41,501 nucleotides of DNA, taken from assembly GCA_003151555.1 (NCBI GenBank), contig PLXU01000043.1:230-41730 (forward strand). Reading direction: 5' to 3'. Below are positions 16,302 through 25,472 of this stretch, in pieces. The stretch is from Acidimicrobiaceae bacterium. GTDB taxonomy: Bacteria > Actinomycetota > Acidimicrobiia > Acidimicrobiales > RAAP-2. The position numbers and the translations under genes were made by a program. Every line of letters begins with the position of its first letter. The stretch's first letter is position 1. The notes beneath the pieces are model-generated. The model ran no database searches. It was not told the origin of the DNA and saw only the letters and a program-made list of their open reading frames with translations.

Positions 16302-17180
16302 GTGAACGGAGGTTTGCTGCTCGGAGCGTCGGTCCTGGGTCTCCTCCTAGGAGGGATCTACGGACTGATGGCTTCGGGGCTCGCCCTGACGTTCGGGGTC
16401 ATGCGGGTGATCAACGTCGGTCACAGCGCGCTGGTCATTGCAGGTGCGTACATGAGCTACGAGCTCTTTGCGCACCTGCATATCGACCCGTTCGTCAGTC
16501 TCGTCATCACGATGCCGGTCATGTTTCTCATCGGGATGGGCCTCGAGATGGCGTTCCTCCAACACCTTCGCGAGGACCGCGAGCAGTTCTCAGTGTTGGT
16601 CACGTGGGCCATCGCCCTGGGGGTCGAGGGAGTTCTCGGGTATTTCTGCGGTACCGACCTGGTCCAGATCTCCACCAACTATGCCAACTCGAGTTTCTCG
16701 ATTGGCGGCGTGCAGATCGTCTACATCTACCTCTATGGATTCTTGCTCGGTGCTCTGCTCATGGGTCTGCTGGCCCTCTTGCTGCGGCGCACCACCTTCG
16801 GTTGGTCGCTGCGCGCCACGGTGCTCAATCGGCAGGCGGCCCAGCTCATCGGGATCGACGTGGCCAAGGTGTCGGCGATCGCCTTCGGCATTGCCGCGGC
16901 GATGGCCGCGGCCGGGGGTGCGCTCTACGGGATGCTCAACACCTTCAATCCGGGCAGTTGGTACGACCTGATCGGGGACCTGTTGATCATCATCGTCCTA
17001 GGCGGCTTCTCCAGTGTCCGTGGCGCCTTCATCGCTTCACTCGTGGTCATCATGTTCCAGGAGATCCTGTCCGTCATCATCTCGCCGACTTGGGCTGACT
17101 GGAGCTTCTTCATGCTATTGGCCATTGTCTTGATCGTCCGGCCCTCCGGCTTCTTCGGTGTGAAGACGCGAGAGGCGTGA
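16302..17180 (+). CDS. LIV-type ABC transporter permease (LivH family)
   Basis: This 292-residue membrane protein has about eight hydrophobic segments. It carries the LivH signatures YGLMASGLALTFGVMRVINVGHS at the N-terminus and RATVLNRQAAQLIGIDVAKVSAIAFG in the cytoplasmic coupling loop. It begins at GTG 3 bases after the binding-protein stop, with no good ribosome site of its own, so it is probably translated by coupling. It overlaps the next permease by 4 bases (GTGA). Confidence 0.93.
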   Translation: MNGGLLLGASVLGLLLGGIYGLMASGLALTFGVMRVINVGHSALVIAGAYMSYELFAHLHIDPFVSLVITMPVMFLIGMGLEMAFLQHLREDREQFSVLVTWAIALGVEGVLGYFCGTDLVQISTNYANSSFSIGGVQIVYIYLYGFLLGALLMGLLALLLRRTTFGWSLRATVLNRQAAQLIGIDVAKVSAIAFGIAAAMAAAGGALYGMLNTFNPGSWYDLIGDLLIIIVLGGFSSVRGAFIASLVVIMFQEILSVIISPTWADWSFFMLLAIVLIVRPSGFFGVKTREA

Positions 17181-18232
17181 GTGGCTCGATGACTAGACGA
17201 CTCAGGATTGCCGGTTGGTTGCTGGTTCTCGTGGCGAGCCTGCTCTTCCCATTGGTCTTCACGAACCCGGCGACGCTCAGCATCGCGCTGGTGACGCTGA
17301 TGTACGTGGGACTGGCCAGCTCGTGGAACATCCTGGGCGGGTTCGCCGGCTACATCAGCCTGGGTATCTCCGCATTCTTCGGATTCGGTGGCTACGCCTT
17401 CGCCATCACCTTGCATGCCTTCAACGTGCAGGCCGGTTATACGCCTTTCGCCTGGCTGCCGCTCATCGGGGTCCTGACCGCGGTGGTCGCCATCCCCTTG
17501 GGTTGGGCGGCTCTGCGCACGCGCCAGGCCGTCTTCGTCACCGTGACAATCGCCTTGATGTTAGTCATTCAACTGTCAGCCGAGAATCTCGTCAGCATCA
17601 CCGGCGGCGCTACGGGCTACGGATTTCCCATCCCCAACTGGTCGGCGGCGTTCTACTACAAGCCCTTCTACTACGCGATGCTTACGGTCGTCGTCGTATC
17701 GATCGCGGTTGCGTACGTGGTGCGCCGATCGGGGTTGGGTCTGGGCCTCTTGGCGATCCGCGACGACGAGGACAAGGCCGAAGCGATTGGCGTGCCGACG
17801 AAGTCGTACAAGCTGGCCGCCTTCGTCATCTCGGCCGGTCTGGCCGGAATGATCGGTGCGATCTTCGCGTATTCAGTCCTCTACATCTATCCACAGAACG
17901 CAGTCGACCCCCTCATCTCCATGGGCGCGGCGCTGATGGCGTTCCTGGGCGGCGCCGGGACCTTGGCCGGTCCGGTGCTCGGGGCGCTCATCCTCGCCCC
18001 CGCGCAAACCGAACTCAGCTACTACGTAAACGGCCAGCTTTATCTAATTCTGTACGGTGCTCTCTTCCTGGCCATCGTGCGGTTGCTGCCGCGCGGCATC
18101 ATCCCGTCCATCGGTGACCAACTACGTTCGCGCTCGTCGCGCCACGTTGACCTGCTGGAGCATGACGGCCACCACGTCGAGGGTCGCGTTGACGCGGACG
18201 ACGTCAAAGTCATGGAGGGGGTCCGCGAATGA
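17177..18232 (+). CDS. LIV-type ABC transporter permease (LivM family)
   Basis: This 351-residue membrane protein has LivM signatures: GLASSWNILGGFAGYISLGISAFFG, and the EAA-like loop AIRDDEDKAEAIGVPTKSYKLAAFV. The start could be the GTG overlapping the previous stop or the ATG four codons later. A hydrophilic tail of about 40 residues (HVDLLEHDGHHVEGRVDADD) follows the last helix. It overlaps the ATPase gene at ATGA. Confidence 0.92.
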   Translation: MSGSMTRRLRIAGWLLVLVASLLFPLVFTNPATLSIALVTLMYVGLASSWNILGGFAGYISLGISAFFGFGGYAFAITLHAFNVQAGYTPFAWLPLIGVLTAVVAIPLGWAALRTRQAVFVTVTIALMLVIQLSAENLVSITGGATGYGFPIPNWSAAFYYKPFYYAMLTVVVVSIAVAYVVRRSGLGLGLLAIRDDEDKAEAIGVPTKSYKLAAFVISAGLAGMIGAIFAYSVLYIYPQNAVDPLISMGAALMAFLGGAGTLAGPVLGALILAPAQTELSYYVNGQLYLILYGALFLAIVRLLPRGIIPSIGDQLRSRSSRHVDLLEHDGHHVEGRVDADDVKVMEGVRE

Positions 18233-18978
18233 TGATGTCCGTCAATCCGATGCTCCTGGAGCTCGACGGCGTGTCCAAGCACTACGGCGGTGTCGCGGCC
18301 GTCGACCTGTGTTCCTTCTCGGTCGCCGAGCGGAGCATCACCGGCTTGATCGGTCCCAACGGATCGGGCAAGACGACGGTCTTCAACCTGATCTCGGGAT
18401 TCTCCAAGCCCGACGCGGGACAGATTCGCTTCGACGGCAAGGTTCTCAACGGCATGGCACCCGGTTCGATCTATCGAAAGGGCGTGTCACGCACCTTCCA
18501 GATGGCCCGGATCTTCCCGCGCCTGACCGCTTTAGAGAACTTGATGGTGCCGGTGCGCCGCAAGGGCCTCCAGGGGCTCATCTGGGGGTACAAGGGCGTC
18601 GGTGAGGTCGAGGCCGCGCGCGAGATGCTCCACAAACTCAGTGCGAGTCACGTCGCCGATGAACTCGTGGGTCGTCTCTCCTACGGCCAGCGCCGGCTCG
18701 TCGAACTGGGGACCCTGATGATGTCGCACCCGCGGATGGTCCTGCTGGACGAACCGGCGGCCGGCGTGCACCACAGCGTTCTGGAGACGCTCTCGCGTTA
18801 TATTCTCGACGCCCAGGGCGACGGTGTCACCTTCGTGATCGTCGAGCACAACCTCAACTTCGTCATGGACATCTGCCACCATGTTGTCGTCCTGGACCGG
18901 GGCCGCACGATCGCCGAGGGCGCCCCTGACGATATCGTCGATGACCAAGTTGTCGTCGACGCGTACCTGGGGGACTGA
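18229..18978 (+). CDS. LIV-type ABC transporter ATP-binding protein (LivG family)
   Basis: This 249-residue ATPase has Walker A GPNGSGKTT, signature LSYGQRRLVE, Walker B MVLLDEPAAGVH and the switch His in VIVEHN. The segment RTFQMARIFPRLTALENLMV is the LivG-type Q-loop. Three ATG codons in a row open the gene; the first overlaps the permease stop. It energises import together with the LivF partner downstream. Confidence 0.94.
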   Translation: MMMSVNPMLLELDGVSKHYGGVAAVDLCSFSVAERSITGLIGPNGSGKTTVFNLISGFSKPDAGQIRFDGKVLNGMAPGSIYRKGVSRTFQMARIFPRLTALENLMVPVRRKGLQGLIWGYKGVGEVEAAREMLHKLSASHVADELVGRLSYGQRRLVELGTLMMSHPRMVLLDEPAAGVHHSVLETLSRYILDAQGDGVTFVIVEHNLNFVMDICHHVVVLDRGRTIAEGAPDDIVDDQVVVDAYLGD

Positions 18979-18980
18979 CC

Positions 18981-19778
18981 GTGACCGCCATCCTCGAGAT
19001 CGACAACGCTTTTGCCGGTTACGGCGGAGGGAACATCTTGCGCGGACTCACCCTCAACGTCGAGGCGGGCAAGTTGACCTGTCTCGTCGGTCCCAATGGT
19101 GCGGGTAAGTCGACCGTGCTCAAGGTGGTCAGCGGCTTGCTTCACCCACGTAAGGGCGAAGTCCGTTTCCAGGGTCAGTCGATCGGCAAGATGAGTCCCC
19201 GCGCGATCCTGATGCAGGGGATCGTCCAGGTCCCCCAGGACCGGAGCCTTTTCTCGACAATGACGGTTCGGGAAAACGTCCTGCTGGGCGGCTTCACGCT
19301 GTCGCACCACGCCGAGAAGGAACAGCGCCTCGAAGAGGTCATGACGCGCTTCCCGATCGTGCGCGAGCGGGCCAAGGACACGGCGGGCTCGCTCTCGGGT
19401 GGCCAGCAGAAACTCGTCGAGTTCGCCCGGGCCATGATGCTCGACCCGAAGCTCTTGCTCGTCGACGAGCCGTCGATGGGACTGGAACCGCGCGTGCGCC
19501 GCCTGGTTTTTGACACGCTCCAAGAGCTTCGCGCCGAGGGCCGTACGATCCTGCTCGTCGAGCAGAACGCCCGGTCCGGACTCGAGATTGCCGACGTCGG
19601 CGTCGTGCTTGAGCGCGGCCAGGTGCGCCTGAAAGGCTCGGGGGCCGACATCCTCGCGGACCCAAGTGTGGGAGCGATCTACATGGGGACGTCAGGTCGT
19701 CTTAAGACGCGAGTCCAAGACGCGCCGGCACCGACGGGCAACGACGTCATCGAGTCTGCGCCAGACGGGGCCTCATGA
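18981..19778 (+). CDS. LIV-type ABC transporter ATP-binding protein (LivF family)
   Basis: This 265-residue ATPase has Walker A GPNGAGKST, Q-loop VPQDRSLFSTMTVRENVLLGG, signature LSGGQQKLVEFARAM, Walker B LLLVDEPSMGL and LLVEQN. It starts at GTG 2 bases after the LivG stop. It extends about 30 residues beyond typical LivF proteins (238-240 residues) with a polar, Pro/Ala-rich tail. Confidence 0.94.
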   Translation: MTAILEIDNAFAGYGGGNILRGLTLNVEAGKLTCLVGPNGAGKSTVLKVVSGLLHPRKGEVRFQGQSIGKMSPRAILMQGIVQVPQDRSLFSTMTVRENVLLGGFTLSHHAEKEQRLEEVMTRFPIVRERAKDTAGSLSGGQQKLVEFARAMMLDPKLLLVDEPSMGLEPRVRRLVFDTLQELRAEGRTILLVEQNARSGLEIADVGVVLERGQVRLKGSGADILADPSVGAIYMGTSGRLKTRVQDAPAPTGNDVIESAPDGAS

Positions 19779-19824
19779 CGCGAACAGGCGGGACCACCCG
19801 CCGAGGAAGGAAGGCCGATACCAC

Positions 19825-20922
19825 ATGAGTGCGAACGTTCTAACGCGAGGTGACCCGGACCGGATGCTGATCTCGGTGGCGTCCCTGGGCGAAGAACCCG
19901 CGCCACGCTACGCCGACCTGGCACGACTGTGCGAGTTGATCGGCCTCGACGGACTGTTCCACTGTGACGAGAAGTGGACGCGTGACGTCTACGTGCGCCA
20001 AGGGGTAGCCGCGGCGCTCACCCACCGGATCGGATTGGGCATTTCGGTCACCGATCCCTTCACCCGCCACCCCGGTCTGACGGCTCAGGCCTGCGCCACA
20101 CTCAACGAGGCCTGCGGCGGACGCCTCACTGTCGTGATGGGCAAGGGTAGCCACTTCGAGTCACTGCCCGACGTCGTCACCGCCCGTCCGATCACGGCGA
20201 TGCGAGAGGCCATCCACGTAATGCGCGAGATGTGGAAGGGCGAGCGGGTCTATTTCAACGGTGAGGTCGTCAAGATCGACGGCGCCAAACTGGATTTCCC
20301 CCTCAGCACGCCGCCCAAGGTTTGGGTGGCCGGGCGCGGACCTCAGGTTCTGGGCATGGCGGGAGCCGTTGCCGACGGCGTACTGATGGGCAGCTTCGCC
20401 ACTTCAGTGGGGGTCAACTACGCGCGCGCCGAGATCGAGCGGGGCTTGGAGAAGTCCGGCCGGACGTGGGACGACATCACCCTGGCGTCGTGGGTCTACG
20501 TGAGCATCCTCGACCACGCCCACGACCCCATCCCCGACGACGCGCTTCGCGGCGTGAGCCACGGGCTGTGGAGCAGTCGCGACTTCTTCCGCCAGCACCT
20601 CGACGAGTTCGCCGACGACATCAGCGACGAGTTCCGCACGTTCATGGATGAGGCGCCCCATGAGTGGAGCCCGGAGATCATGAGCACGCTGCGCAGCCTC
20701 ATCCCCCGCGGCCTCTTCGACAGCCTGGCCATCGTGGGGACCGAGGAAACGGTGGCGGCCCGCGTGGCCGACCTGCGTGACGTCGGCGTGCAGCACTGTG
20801 TCATCTGGCCCTTCCCGCGGCCCTCTGAGGCGGTGGAGGATCTGACGATTCGAATCGGAAAGGTCCTGCTGCCCAGCATCGCTGAGACGAGGGCACTGGA
20901 CGACTACCAGAGGGTTGACTGA
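19825..20922 (+). CDS. LLM class flavin/F420-dependent oxidoreductase
   Basis: This 365-residue bacterial luciferase-like protein starts at the ATG preceded by AGGAAGGAAGG. Segments LISVASLGEEPAPRYADLARLCELIGLDGLF, LGISVTDPFTRHP and KVWVAGRGPQVLGMAGAVADGVLMG are of the type seen in methylene-tetrahydromethanopterin reductase-like F420 enzymes. The family uses FMN or F420 to oxidise or reduce diverse substrates. It lies between the transporter and the molybdenum hydroxylase, so it probably acts on the imported compound or an early intermediate. The cofactor cannot be decided from sequence alone. Confidence 0.92.
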   Translation: MSANVLTRGDPDRMLISVASLGEEPAPRYADLARLCELIGLDGLFHCDEKWTRDVYVRQGVAAALTHRIGLGISVTDPFTRHPGLTAQACATLNEACGGRLTVVMGKGSHFESLPDVVTARPITAMREAIHVMREMWKGERVYFNGEVVKIDGAKLDFPLSTPPKVWVAGRGPQVLGMAGAVADGVLMGSFATSVGVNYARAEIERGLEKSGRTWDDITLASWVYVSILDHAHDPIPDDALRGVSHGLWSSRDFFRQHLDEFADDISDEFRTFMDEAPHEWSPEIMSTLRSLIPRGLFDSLAIVGTEETVAARVADLRDVGVQHCVIWPFPRPSEAVEDLTIRIGKVLLPSIAETRALDDYQRVD

Positions 20923-21000
20923 CCTCGGTCCCGCGCCCTGAGGACGTGCGAGATTTGGGTGATGATGTTGCTGCGACGACGCGAACGGAGACGATGAGAC

Positions 21001-23937
21001 GTGAATGATCTGACGGGACCGACCCCCGCGGGCGCCACGGCGTACGTTCACCCGGCACCGACCGGTGACGTGCACGCGGTGAGCGTCTCGATCGACGGCG
21101 TGCGCCACGAACTCTCGGTGGAGTCGCGCGAGAGCCTCTGGGAGACCCTTGTCTACCGGCTCGGACACGGCGGGGCCAATCTGGGGTGTGACCGAGCCCA
21201 GTGCGGGATCTGCAATGTCGTCATCGACGGGCGCAGTGTGAACAGCTGTGCGGTGCTGACAGCGCGTCTGTCCGGCAAGTCGATTACCACGGTGACGGGC
21301 CTCTCTTCGGGCCCCAAGGTCTCGGACCTGCACCCTCTGCAGCGCGCCTTCTGGGAGGAGGGCGCCTTCCAGTGTGGCATCTGCACCAAGGGCTTCCTCA
21401 TGACCTCGCACGCGCTCTTGGAGAGGAACCCCGATCCCACTGACGACGAGATCCTCGCTGCCTTGAGCGGGGTCCTATGTCGCTGTGGCGAGCAGGCGCG
21501 CATCGTGCTCGCCGTGAAACGGGCGGCGCTCGAGATGCGCACCGGTGCGGTGGTCGCGCCCGAGGGTTCGCTGCCCCACACCAGCGAGACCTCTCTCATG
21601 CCGCACACGTCAGAGGTCATCGGCGCGCGTATCCCGCGGATCCACGGGATGGGGAGTGTGACTGACGAGGGTCAGTACCTCAGCTTGATGACGCTGCCCG
21701 GCATGGTCTTCGTTCGCATGCTGCGCTCGCCGTATCCGCGGGCGCGGATCGTGAGCGTTGATACGAGGGCGGCTGAACAGGTGCCCGGCGTGGTCGCCGT
21801 CGTGCACCACTTCAACATGCCCGAGCCCTACGCCAGCACCGTGATCGAGGGTCCGCCGTATCGGTACCTGCTTGGTCGAGACCTGGTGCAGGTCGGGATG
21901 CCGGTGGCGGTCGTCGCGGCTGAATCGGAGCACATCGCCGACGACGCCCTCGCGCTCATCGAGGTGGAGTACGAGGTCCTCGAGCCCACCCTCGACTACC
22001 TCAACACAGCCACGGCCCCTCCCCAGTGGGACAACCACTTGCCCGGCACGATCCGCAACGTCATCCCACCGGTGGTGGTCGGCGAGCCGGACCAGGCCCT
22101 GGAGCACGCCGACGTGCTTATCGAGAACGTCACCACCACGCCGTACGAGCAACACGTGCCTCTGGAACTGCGCACCGGCCTCTACTTCTGGGAGGGCGAC
22201 AACCTCGTCACGTACCAGACGACCCACCGGACGTTCGACGCGCGTAGAGAGCTCGCGCGGTGGCTCAACCTCGAACTGGATCAGGTTCGCCTGATCCAAA
22301 CCGGGTTCATGGGGTCCTCCTACGGATCGGCCGACCACCTCATCGAGGAGGTCGTGTTGCCCGCGGTGCTATCTAAGATCACCGGACGACCCGTTCGCTC
22401 CACGCTTACGCGCGAGGAGAGTTTCCTCACGTCCGCACACCGCGGGCGCACCTGGACCAAAGTGAAAATGGGCGTGAACCGAGACGGTGTCATCCAGGGC
22501 GTCGCAGTGGACGTTGTTTACGACGGCGGGACGAACGCGGGCACCCCGGCGAGCGCCGCGGCGTCACCGGGCTTGAGCGGGGTGGGCGTGCGAGGTGGTT
22601 GGTACGTCTTCCAGATTCTCTACTCGTACCTCAGCCAGAAGTACGAGGGCATAGAGGTCTGGACGAACAGCTTGCGCGCCGGTCCGATGCGCGGCGTGGG
22701 TCGCATGTTCGGGCTCTTCGCCCTGGAGACGTCGATGGAGAAGGCGGCCTACGGCATCGGCATGGACCCATTGGCATTCCGCCTGAGGAACCTCAACGAG
22801 ACCGGCGCGGTGTTCGATGAAATCTCCGGTACCCAGCCCGGGCTGCCGTTCGGCCGGGTAGGTGGCCAACGCGCGTCGCTCGAGCGCGCGGCCGAACTGA
22901 TTGAGTGGGCGGACCTCTGGCGTCCGCCGCGCGGGCGCGAGGTCCGTCCGGGCGTCTTTCGCGGGCTGGGCATCGTCTCGACGCTCGACCGCGGGGGTGG
23001 CCGACAGGGCGGCGCCCCGTCGGACGCGCCGCCGCCGCCCTCCACCGCACAGGTCCTCTTGCACCCCGACGGCACGCTCGAAGTCCTCTCGGGCAGCACC
23101 GAGGTTGGATCGGGCCAGCGCACGCTCATGGCGATGATCGCCGCCCAGGTGACTGGTATCACGCTGGACCGCGTCGTAATCAACCCGGGCGTGGATACCG
23201 GGATCAATACCGACACCGGCCCGACCAACTCGTCACTGCAGACCAACGTCTCGGGCTGGGCCGTTCTCGAAGCTTCCGAACTGCTCAAGAGCGCCCTCGT
23301 CGACCACGCGGCTCGGGCGATGACAGATCTGGGGTTCGATCCTGCGCACGAGGCTCTCGACGTGCGCGACGGCTGGGTGTTCGTCACGGACCGTGACGAA
23401 GTCCGTTGCTCCGTGGATGACGTCGTCGCCAATCTCAGCGAGCCTCTGCACGCCGAGAGCGACCGTCGACGCAAACTCACCGAAGAGTCAGTGGCCGTCG
23501 GCGCTCACGCGGTCGAGGTCGAGGTCGACACCGCGACGGGCGGCATTGAGATCGTGCGCTATGTCGCCGTGCACGACGTCGGCAAGGCGCTGAACCGCAT
23601 GGCGCTCGACCAACAGGTCGAAGGTGGGATCGTCATGGGTATTGGCGGAGCACTGCATGAAGAGCTGATCGTCGATGAGGTCACTGGCATCCTCGTGAAC
23701 CCCAACATCCTCGACTACAAGGTGCCGTCGCTCTACGAGGTCCCGCTCTTCATCGTTGACCTCGTAGAGATCCCCCAGGATTACGGCCCGTTCGGAGCGG
23801 TGGCCATCGGACAGGCCTCGACGCCGCCGGTCGCGCCGGTGTTGGCCAACGCGCTGTACAACGCAGTCGGCGTTTGGGTCACCGACCTGCCGCTGTCGCG
23901 CAATCGGGTCCTCGACGCACTCGGTGGCCGGGCGTGA
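21001..23937 (+). CDS. molybdenum hydroxylase with fused 2Fe-2S and Mo-binding domains
   Basis: This 978-residue protein has two parts. Residues 25-180 form the small-subunit domain with eight cluster cysteines: Cys63, 68, 71 and 83 for one cluster, and Cys125, 128, 160 and 162 for the other. Residues from about 205 on form the Mo-binding large subunit of the xanthine dehydrogenase superfamily (FVRMLRSPYPRARI, TGFMGSSYGSADH, LRAGPMRGVGRMFGLFALE, GSTEVGSGQRT). In most relatives these are separate genes. Near the C-terminus, where GVGE with the catalytic Glu is expected, the sequence reads GAVAIGQAS, so residue 938 is Gln. The gene overlaps its FAD subunit by 4 bases. The substrate is unknown; hydroxylation of a heterocycle or aldehyde is the family reaction. 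Confidence 0.92.
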   Translation: MNDLTGPTPAGATAYVHPAPTGDVHAVSVSIDGVRHELSVESRESLWETLVYRLGHGGANLGCDRAQCGICNVVIDGRSVNSCAVLTARLSGKSITTVTGLSSGPKVSDLHPLQRAFWEEGAFQCGICTKGFLMTSHALLERNPDPTDDEILAALSGVLCRCGEQARIVLAVKRAALEMRTGAVVAPEGSLPHTSETSLMPHTSEVIGARIPRIHGMGSVTDEGQYLSLMTLPGMVFVRMLRSPYPRARIVSVDTRAAEQVPGVVAVVHHFNMPEPYASTVIEGPPYRYLLGRDLVQVGMPVAVVAAESEHIADDALALIEVEYEVLEPTLDYLNTATAPPQWDNHLPGTIRNVIPPVVVGEPDQALEHADVLIENVTTTPYEQHVPLELRTGLYFWEGDNLVTYQTTHRTFDARRELARWLNLELDQVRLIQTGFMGSSYGSADHLIEEVVLPAVLSKITGRPVRSTLTREESFLTSAHRGRTWTKVKMGVNRDGVIQGVAVDVVYDGGTNAGTPASAAASPGLSGVGVRGGWYVFQILYSYLSQKYEGIEVWTNSLRAGPMRGVGRMFGLFALETSMEKAAYGIGMDPLAFRLRNLNETGAVFDEISGTQPGLPFGRVGGQRASLERAAELIEWADLWRPPRGREVRPGVFRGLGIVSTLDRGGGRQGGAPSDAPPPPSTAQVLLHPDGTLEVLSGSTEVGSGQRTLMAMIAAQVTGITLDRVVINPGVDTGINTDTGPTNSSLQTNVSGWAVLEASELLKSALVDHAARAMTDLGFDPAHEALDVRDGWVFVTDRDEVRCSVDDVVANLSEPLHAESDRRRKLTEESVAVGAHAVEVEVDTATGGIEIVRYVAVHDVGKALNRMALDQQVEGGIVMGIGGALHEELIVDEVTGILVNPNILDYKVPSLYEVPLFIVDLVEIPQDYGPFGAVAIGQASTPPVAPVLANALYNAVGVWVTDLPLSRNRVLDALGGRA

Positions 23938-24959
23938 AGCGCTTCATCCTGCGCCAACCGGCGGACCTCGGCGACGCCCTGGGCATCTTGCACGAACAGG
24001 GACTCAACGCGCGACCCCTGGCCGGCGGGACCGACATCGTGGTCGGTGTGATGCGTGACCAGCTCGTGGGCAAAGGAATGCCGTACCCCGGTGAGTTGGT
24101 CGACCTGACGACCGTGCCGAGTCTGGCGGGGGTGCGCGTCGACGATGGCGGGTGCGCGATCGGCGCGACGACGACGTTGGTGGACATCGTCGAGCACGCG
24201 GACCTGGCGAGGTTCTGGCCCATGCTCGTCGAGGCCGCCGCCGCCGTGGCGACCCCCGAGATCCGCTCGATCGCCACGCTCGGGGGCAACATCCACCAGC
24301 GGCCACGGTGCTGGTTCTTCCGTAACAAAGACTTCGACTGCATCAAGAAAGGCGGCGAGGTCTGCTACGCGGTCAAGGGCGATAACCGCTACAACGCCAT
24401 CGTCGGCGGACACCTGTGTTACATCGTGCATCCGTCGGACTTGGCGGTGGCGCTCTTGGCTCTGGGTGCCAATGCCCGGGTGGCGTCAAAGGACGCCGAG
24501 CGTGTCGTGGCCTTCGACGACTACTTCGTCAGCCCGCGTGAGAACCTCCAAGCCGAGACCGTGCTGCGCCCCGACGAGATCCTCACCGAGGTCCGGGTGC
24601 CGTACGCCTCTCCCGGGACGTTTCACGCCTTTGAGAAGTTCAACGATAAGGGTCTGCCGACGTGGGACTTCGCCCAGGTCTCGGTTGCGGTGGCCGCCCA
24701 TGTCGTCGACGGCGTCTGGCAGTCAGGCCGCATTGTCCTGGGTGGCGTGGCACCGGTGCCCTATCGCGCGACGGTCGTGGAAGAGGCTCTCGACGGAAAG
24801 GACATCGATGGTGCCCTTGTCGAAGCGTGCGCCGCGTTCCGCACGGTGACTCGACCAATGAGTCACAACGACTACAAGGTGGACCTGGCCGTCGTTGTGC
24901 TCGAGCGCGCAATCCGCAAAGCGCTGGAGCGTCCGTCCACGCCTACGGGGGAGTCGTGA
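23934..24959 (+). CDS. FAD-binding subunit with extra [4Fe-4S] insert (HcrB/PaoB type)
   Basis: This 341-residue protein starts at the GTG overlapping the previous stop. FAD motifs are LAGGTDIVVGV (residues 29-39) and TLGGNI (115-120). Right after the second motif is a cysteine-rich insert, with Cys126 in HQRPRCWFFR, Cys136, Cys144 and Cys162, and NRYNAI between the third and fourth. This arrangement is known from 4-hydroxybenzoyl-CoA reductase beta and PaoB/YagS, where four cysteines hold an additional [4Fe-4S] cluster. The enzyme may therefore be linked to a low-potential or ferredoxin partner. It pairs with the fused Mo/2Fe-2S protein upstream. Confidence 0.93.
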   Translation: MKRFILRQPADLGDALGILHEQGLNARPLAGGTDIVVGVMRDQLVGKGMPYPGELVDLTTVPSLAGVRVDDGGCAIGATTTLVDIVEHADLARFWPMLVEAAAAVATPEIRSIATLGGNIHQRPRCWFFRNKDFDCIKKGGEVCYAVKGDNRYNAIVGGHLCYIVHPSDLAVALLALGANARVASKDAERVVAFDDYFVSPRENLQAETVLRPDEILTEVRVPYASPGTFHAFEKFNDKGLPTWDFAQVSVAVAAHVVDGVWQSGRIVLGGVAPVPYRATVVEEALDGKDIDGALVEACAAFRTVTRPMSHNDYKVDLAVVVLERAIRKALERPSTPTGES

Positions 24960-25008
24960 GCGTGTTGGTGCACCCGGCCCGGGCGACCGGCCAAGCACAG
25001 AGGTGGCT

Positions 25009-25449
25009 GTGAAGATCGCCAACGCGCATCGAGACGACAGTCTGTCGGCCTCGTGGTTCCAGTTCAACCAGCGACTTCGCCTGGCGCTGAACCGGGCCGG
25101 CTACATCGGCCAGATTGACCTCGTGCGACTCAGTGACGTGGCGCGCGACGTCGACGTGCTCGTGGTGGCTCCGGATCTGATTGACGAGGCGCGTTCCTCT
25201 GTCGGCGACGCCGTCCACGTCGTCGCCCTGGCTCCTAAGGACGCTGAGGCGTTGTCGGTATTCGTCACGCAGATCGTTGCCGACGCTGGTGCCGAGATCG
25301 TGCCTCAGGACGCGAGGACAGTGGTGCGCCACCGCGGTTTTCAACTGGTCGCGACCCGGATCGTGGTCGATCCGTTGCCCGAGGTCAAATCCTCTGCGAA
25401 GCCTGATCCATTGTCTCAACTAAAACCACCGGATGGAGAGGGCGGTTGA
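25009..25449 (+). CDS. protein of unknown function in the molybdenum hydroxylase operon
   Basis: The most likely start is the GTG at 25009, with AGAGG just before it, giving 146 residues. The sequence has alternating hydrophobic strands and helices (DVDVLVVAPDLID, AVHVVALAP, GFQLVATRIVV) that look like a small Rossmann-like or nucleotide-binding alpha/beta fold. I recognise no family. It follows the FAD subunit by about 50 bases on the same strand and codon use is GC-rich at third positions, so it is probably a real gene of the operon. A role in enzyme maturation is possible but not shown. Confidence 0.6.
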   Translation: MKIANAHRDDSLSASWFQFNQRLRLALNRAGYIGQIDLVRLSDVARDVDVLVVAPDLIDEARSSVGDAVHVVALAPKDAEALSVFVTQIVADAGAEIVPQDARTVVRHRGFQLVATRIVVDPLPEVKSSAKPDPLSQLKPPDGEGG

Positions 25450-25472
25450 AGGACTGGCGTGCGGCCATGCAC

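Noticed and set aside
20404..21411. A 335-codon minus-strand frame across the LLM and hydroxylase genes
   Set aside because: It crosses two well-supported sense genes and encodes no recognisable motif.
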